Source of the DNA: Desulfobacterales bacterium
GTDB lineage: Bacteria; Desulfobacterota; Desulfobacteria; Desulfobacterales; ETH-SRB1
Direction of reading: 5' to 3'
Length of the DNA: 6,494 nucleotides
NCBI GenBank assembly: GCA_030669465.1
Contig: DAOVDN010000065.1
Location: 1-6,494, forward strand
The position numbers were made by a program, and so were the translations under genes. The notes below the pieces were generated by a model. The model saw nothing but the letters and a program-made list of their open reading frames with translations, searched no databases and was not told the origin of the DNA. Shown here piece by piece: positions 5,201 to 6,494 of this stretch; within the stretch, counting starts at the first letter, position 1; every line of letters begins with the position of its first letter.

Positions 5201-5788
5201 ATGAAACGGATATCTGAAGTTAACCGCAAGACAGAAGAGACAGAAATCAATGTTAAGCTGAATTTAAGCGGTAAGGGCGAGCATGGGATATCTACAGGGA
5301 TTCCCTTTTTTGATCACATGCTGACTCTTTTTGCTGTTCATGGCTTTTTTGATCTGTTCATAGATGCCAGGGGAGATCTTGAAGTCGATTTTCACCACAC
5401 GATTGAGGATGTCGGGCTTGTATTGGGTGATGCCTTTGATAAGGCTCTTGGTGACAGAAAGGGTATAAAGCGATACGGCCATGCTGTTACTCCAATGGAT
5501 GATGCTCTGACCTCTGTTGCCATTGATTTGTCAAAACGCCCTTTTCTTGTTTACAATGTTCCGCATACTGTTGCTGCGGGGGGAAACTCTTTCACTTGTC
5601 TTGCCAGGGAATTTTTTAGGGCATTTGCGATCAGAGGTGGCATGAATCTTCATATTAATGTATTTTACGGTGAAAACGAACATCATATTATTGAATCAAT
5701 TTTCAAGGCTGCCGGCAGAGCTCTGGATCAGGCCAGTTCTTTTGATGAACGTATAGCAGATGTCCGATCTACCAAAGGTACTTTTTAG
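5201..5788 (+). CDS. hisB: Imidazoleglycerol-phosphate dehydratase
   Basis: The 195-residue product is a monofunctional HisB. It dehydrates D-erythro-imidazole-glycerol phosphate to imidazole-acetol phosphate, the sixth step of histidine synthesis, in the cytoplasm as a metal-dependent oligomer. Family motifs seen are [11 protein letters not shown] at residues 31-41, the metal-binding D-F-H-H-T-I-E-D at 63-70, and the duplicated half-site [10 protein letters not shown] at 157-166. The protein ends in the characteristic R-S-T-K-G-T-F. No phosphatase domain is fused, unlike the enterobacterial bifunctional enzyme. The ATG at 5201 precedes the usual short N-terminus ending in R-K-T-x-E-T-x-I. 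The Shine-Dalgarno is weak (GGTAG). No other his gene is visible in the window, and transcription most likely enters through the tRNA gene. Confidence 0.97.
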   Translation: MKRISEVNRKTEETEINVKLNLSGKGEHGISTGIPFFDHMLTLFAVHGFFDLFIDARGDLEVDFHHTIEDVGLVLGDAFDKALGDRKGIKRYGHAVTPMDDALTSVAIDLSKRPFLVYNVPHTVAAGGNSFTCLAREFFRAFAIRGGMNLHINVFYGENEHHIIESIFKAAGRALDQASSFDERIADVRSTKGTF

Positions 5789-5817
5789 GAACTATAACAA
5801 ATCCTTCCAATTCTATT

Positions 5818-6494
5818 ATGCTCAAAATAAAACTCTATAAAAAAAAAGCCGCATTATTCAGGAACGTGAAAATCGGTCTTTTTGCATTTATATTTTTATT
5901 ATCTGCCTGCAAACCACATGTAATAACCCCGGAAACCACTTCTGCGCCTTTTAGCATAAAAAAACTCCTGGTTTTACCTTTTAAAGACATGTCAGATGTA
6001 TATGGAGAAAATATAACTGTCAGATGTCCTTTGTGCGGCAACATTTTTGTAACAGGAAATGTAGCTGAAGGCGCAGGTGATATTCTGACAGAGCACCTGA
6101 TTACTCTATTAAAAAGCAGCACAGATTTTAATCTGATACCTTCTGGACAGGCTCAGGGAGTTCTCTCAGGAGATGAAAATAGATTGTCGGAACTGGATCT
6201 TTTAGTTGAAACTGGGCGTGCTCTTAAGGCTGATGCAGTAATGGTAGGTCATATTTATCGTTTCAGAGAGCGAATTGGAACCAGATATTCAGTTGATTCG
6301 CCTGCTTCCGTTGCATTTGATATCCATCTTATCAGTGTGAAAAACGGCCGCATCTTGTGGGTAGATCATTTAGATGAAACACAACGTTCGTTAAGTGAAA
6401 ACCTTTTTCAGCTCGGCACATTTTTAAGAAGAAAAGGGACCTGGATTACCGCAGAAGAGATGGCGATTTCCGGTCTCGAAGATATGCTTCAAAC
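5818..6494 (+). CDS. Conserved lipoprotein with a CxxC motif, incomplete at the window end
   Basis: The reading frame is open for 225 codons to the window edge, with no stop, so the 3' part is missing. Residues 18-31 contain a lipoprotein signal: hydrophobic K-I-G-L-F-A-F-I-F-L then lipobox L28-S-A-C31. The mature part opens with a K-L-L-V-L-P-F strand and a C70-P-L-C73 pair within V-R-C-P-L-C-G-N, resembling a zinc-ribbon knuckle, although I see no second pair. Later come the D-A-V-M-V-G-H-I-Y-R-F and G-R-I-L-W-V-D segments. The alternation of strands and helices is reminiscent of CsgG/LpoB/GNA1162-like periplasmic lipoprotein domains. That is a resemblance, not an identification. The start is uncertain. 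ATG at 5818 lacks a Shine-Dalgarno. GTG at 5866 would give an ideal 15-residue lipoprotein signal but has AGGA only 2 bases away. It follows hisB by 29 bases. Confidence 0.82.
   Translation, partial: MLKIKLYKKKAALFRNVKIGLFAFIFLLSACKPHVITPETTSAPFSIKKLLVLPFKDMSDVYGENITVRCPLCGNIFVTGNVAEGAGDILTEHLITLLKSSTDFNLIPSGQAQGVLSGDENRLSELDLLVETGRALKADAVMVGHIYRFRERIGTRYSVDSPASVAFDIHLISVKNGRILWVDHLDETQRSLSENLFQLGTFLRRKGTWITAEEMAISGLEDMLQ

Noticed and set aside
5835..6122. 95-residue minus-strand open frame opposite the lipoprotein gene
   Set aside because: The plus-strand frame has a lipobox and protein-like domain sequence and continues open to the window end, so this is an antisense shadow.

Overview
The window looks like a chromosomal segment of a Desulfobacterota bacterium (formerly Deltaproteobacteria), probably Desulfobacterales-like. 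I infer this from the moderately AT-rich composition, the miaB and bifunctional-nuclease pairing, a DUF4911-type small protein, the style of the hisB and lipoprotein sequences, and intergenic regions rich in short-word repeats. The assignment rests on protein character only, as no marker gene is present. Most of the content is housekeeping. The unusual material is between the genes.

The left part (about 15-2825) is read on the minus strand. In transcription order it holds a small DUF4911-type gene with a TTG start behind an extended -10 promoter, a 141-bp mobile-element-like insertion, a gene for a small exported protein of unknown function, miaB (tRNA ms2i6A37 methylthiotransferase), and a bifunctional-nuclease-family gene whose ribosome-binding site and start lie inside the miaB 3' end. 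The insertion (2465-2605) has perfect 15-bp terminal inverted repeats and a perfect 5-bp target duplication (ATTAC). It landed exactly on the stop codon of the DUF4911 gene.

The right part (3147-6494) is read on the plus strand: recJ (single-strand DNA exonuclease), then a consensus-like sigma-70 promoter, a structured leader, tRNA-Ala(CGC), hisB (imidazoleglycerol-phosphate dehydratase) and the first part of a lipoprotein gene that runs off the window. Only 21 bases separate the tRNA from hisB, so the tRNA, hisB and perhaps the lipoprotein gene may share one transcript.

recJ is bracketed by two long hairpins (2949-3050 and 4974-5051). Each is built from about four degenerate octamer units per arm. 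The unit sequences differ between the two, but the architecture is the same, and every transition-type mismatch in both stems is a G-U pair on the plus strand. I cannot assign them to a named family. Together with the insertion, they are the most interesting observations here. I see no defence system, CRISPR array, phage gene or transposase gene.
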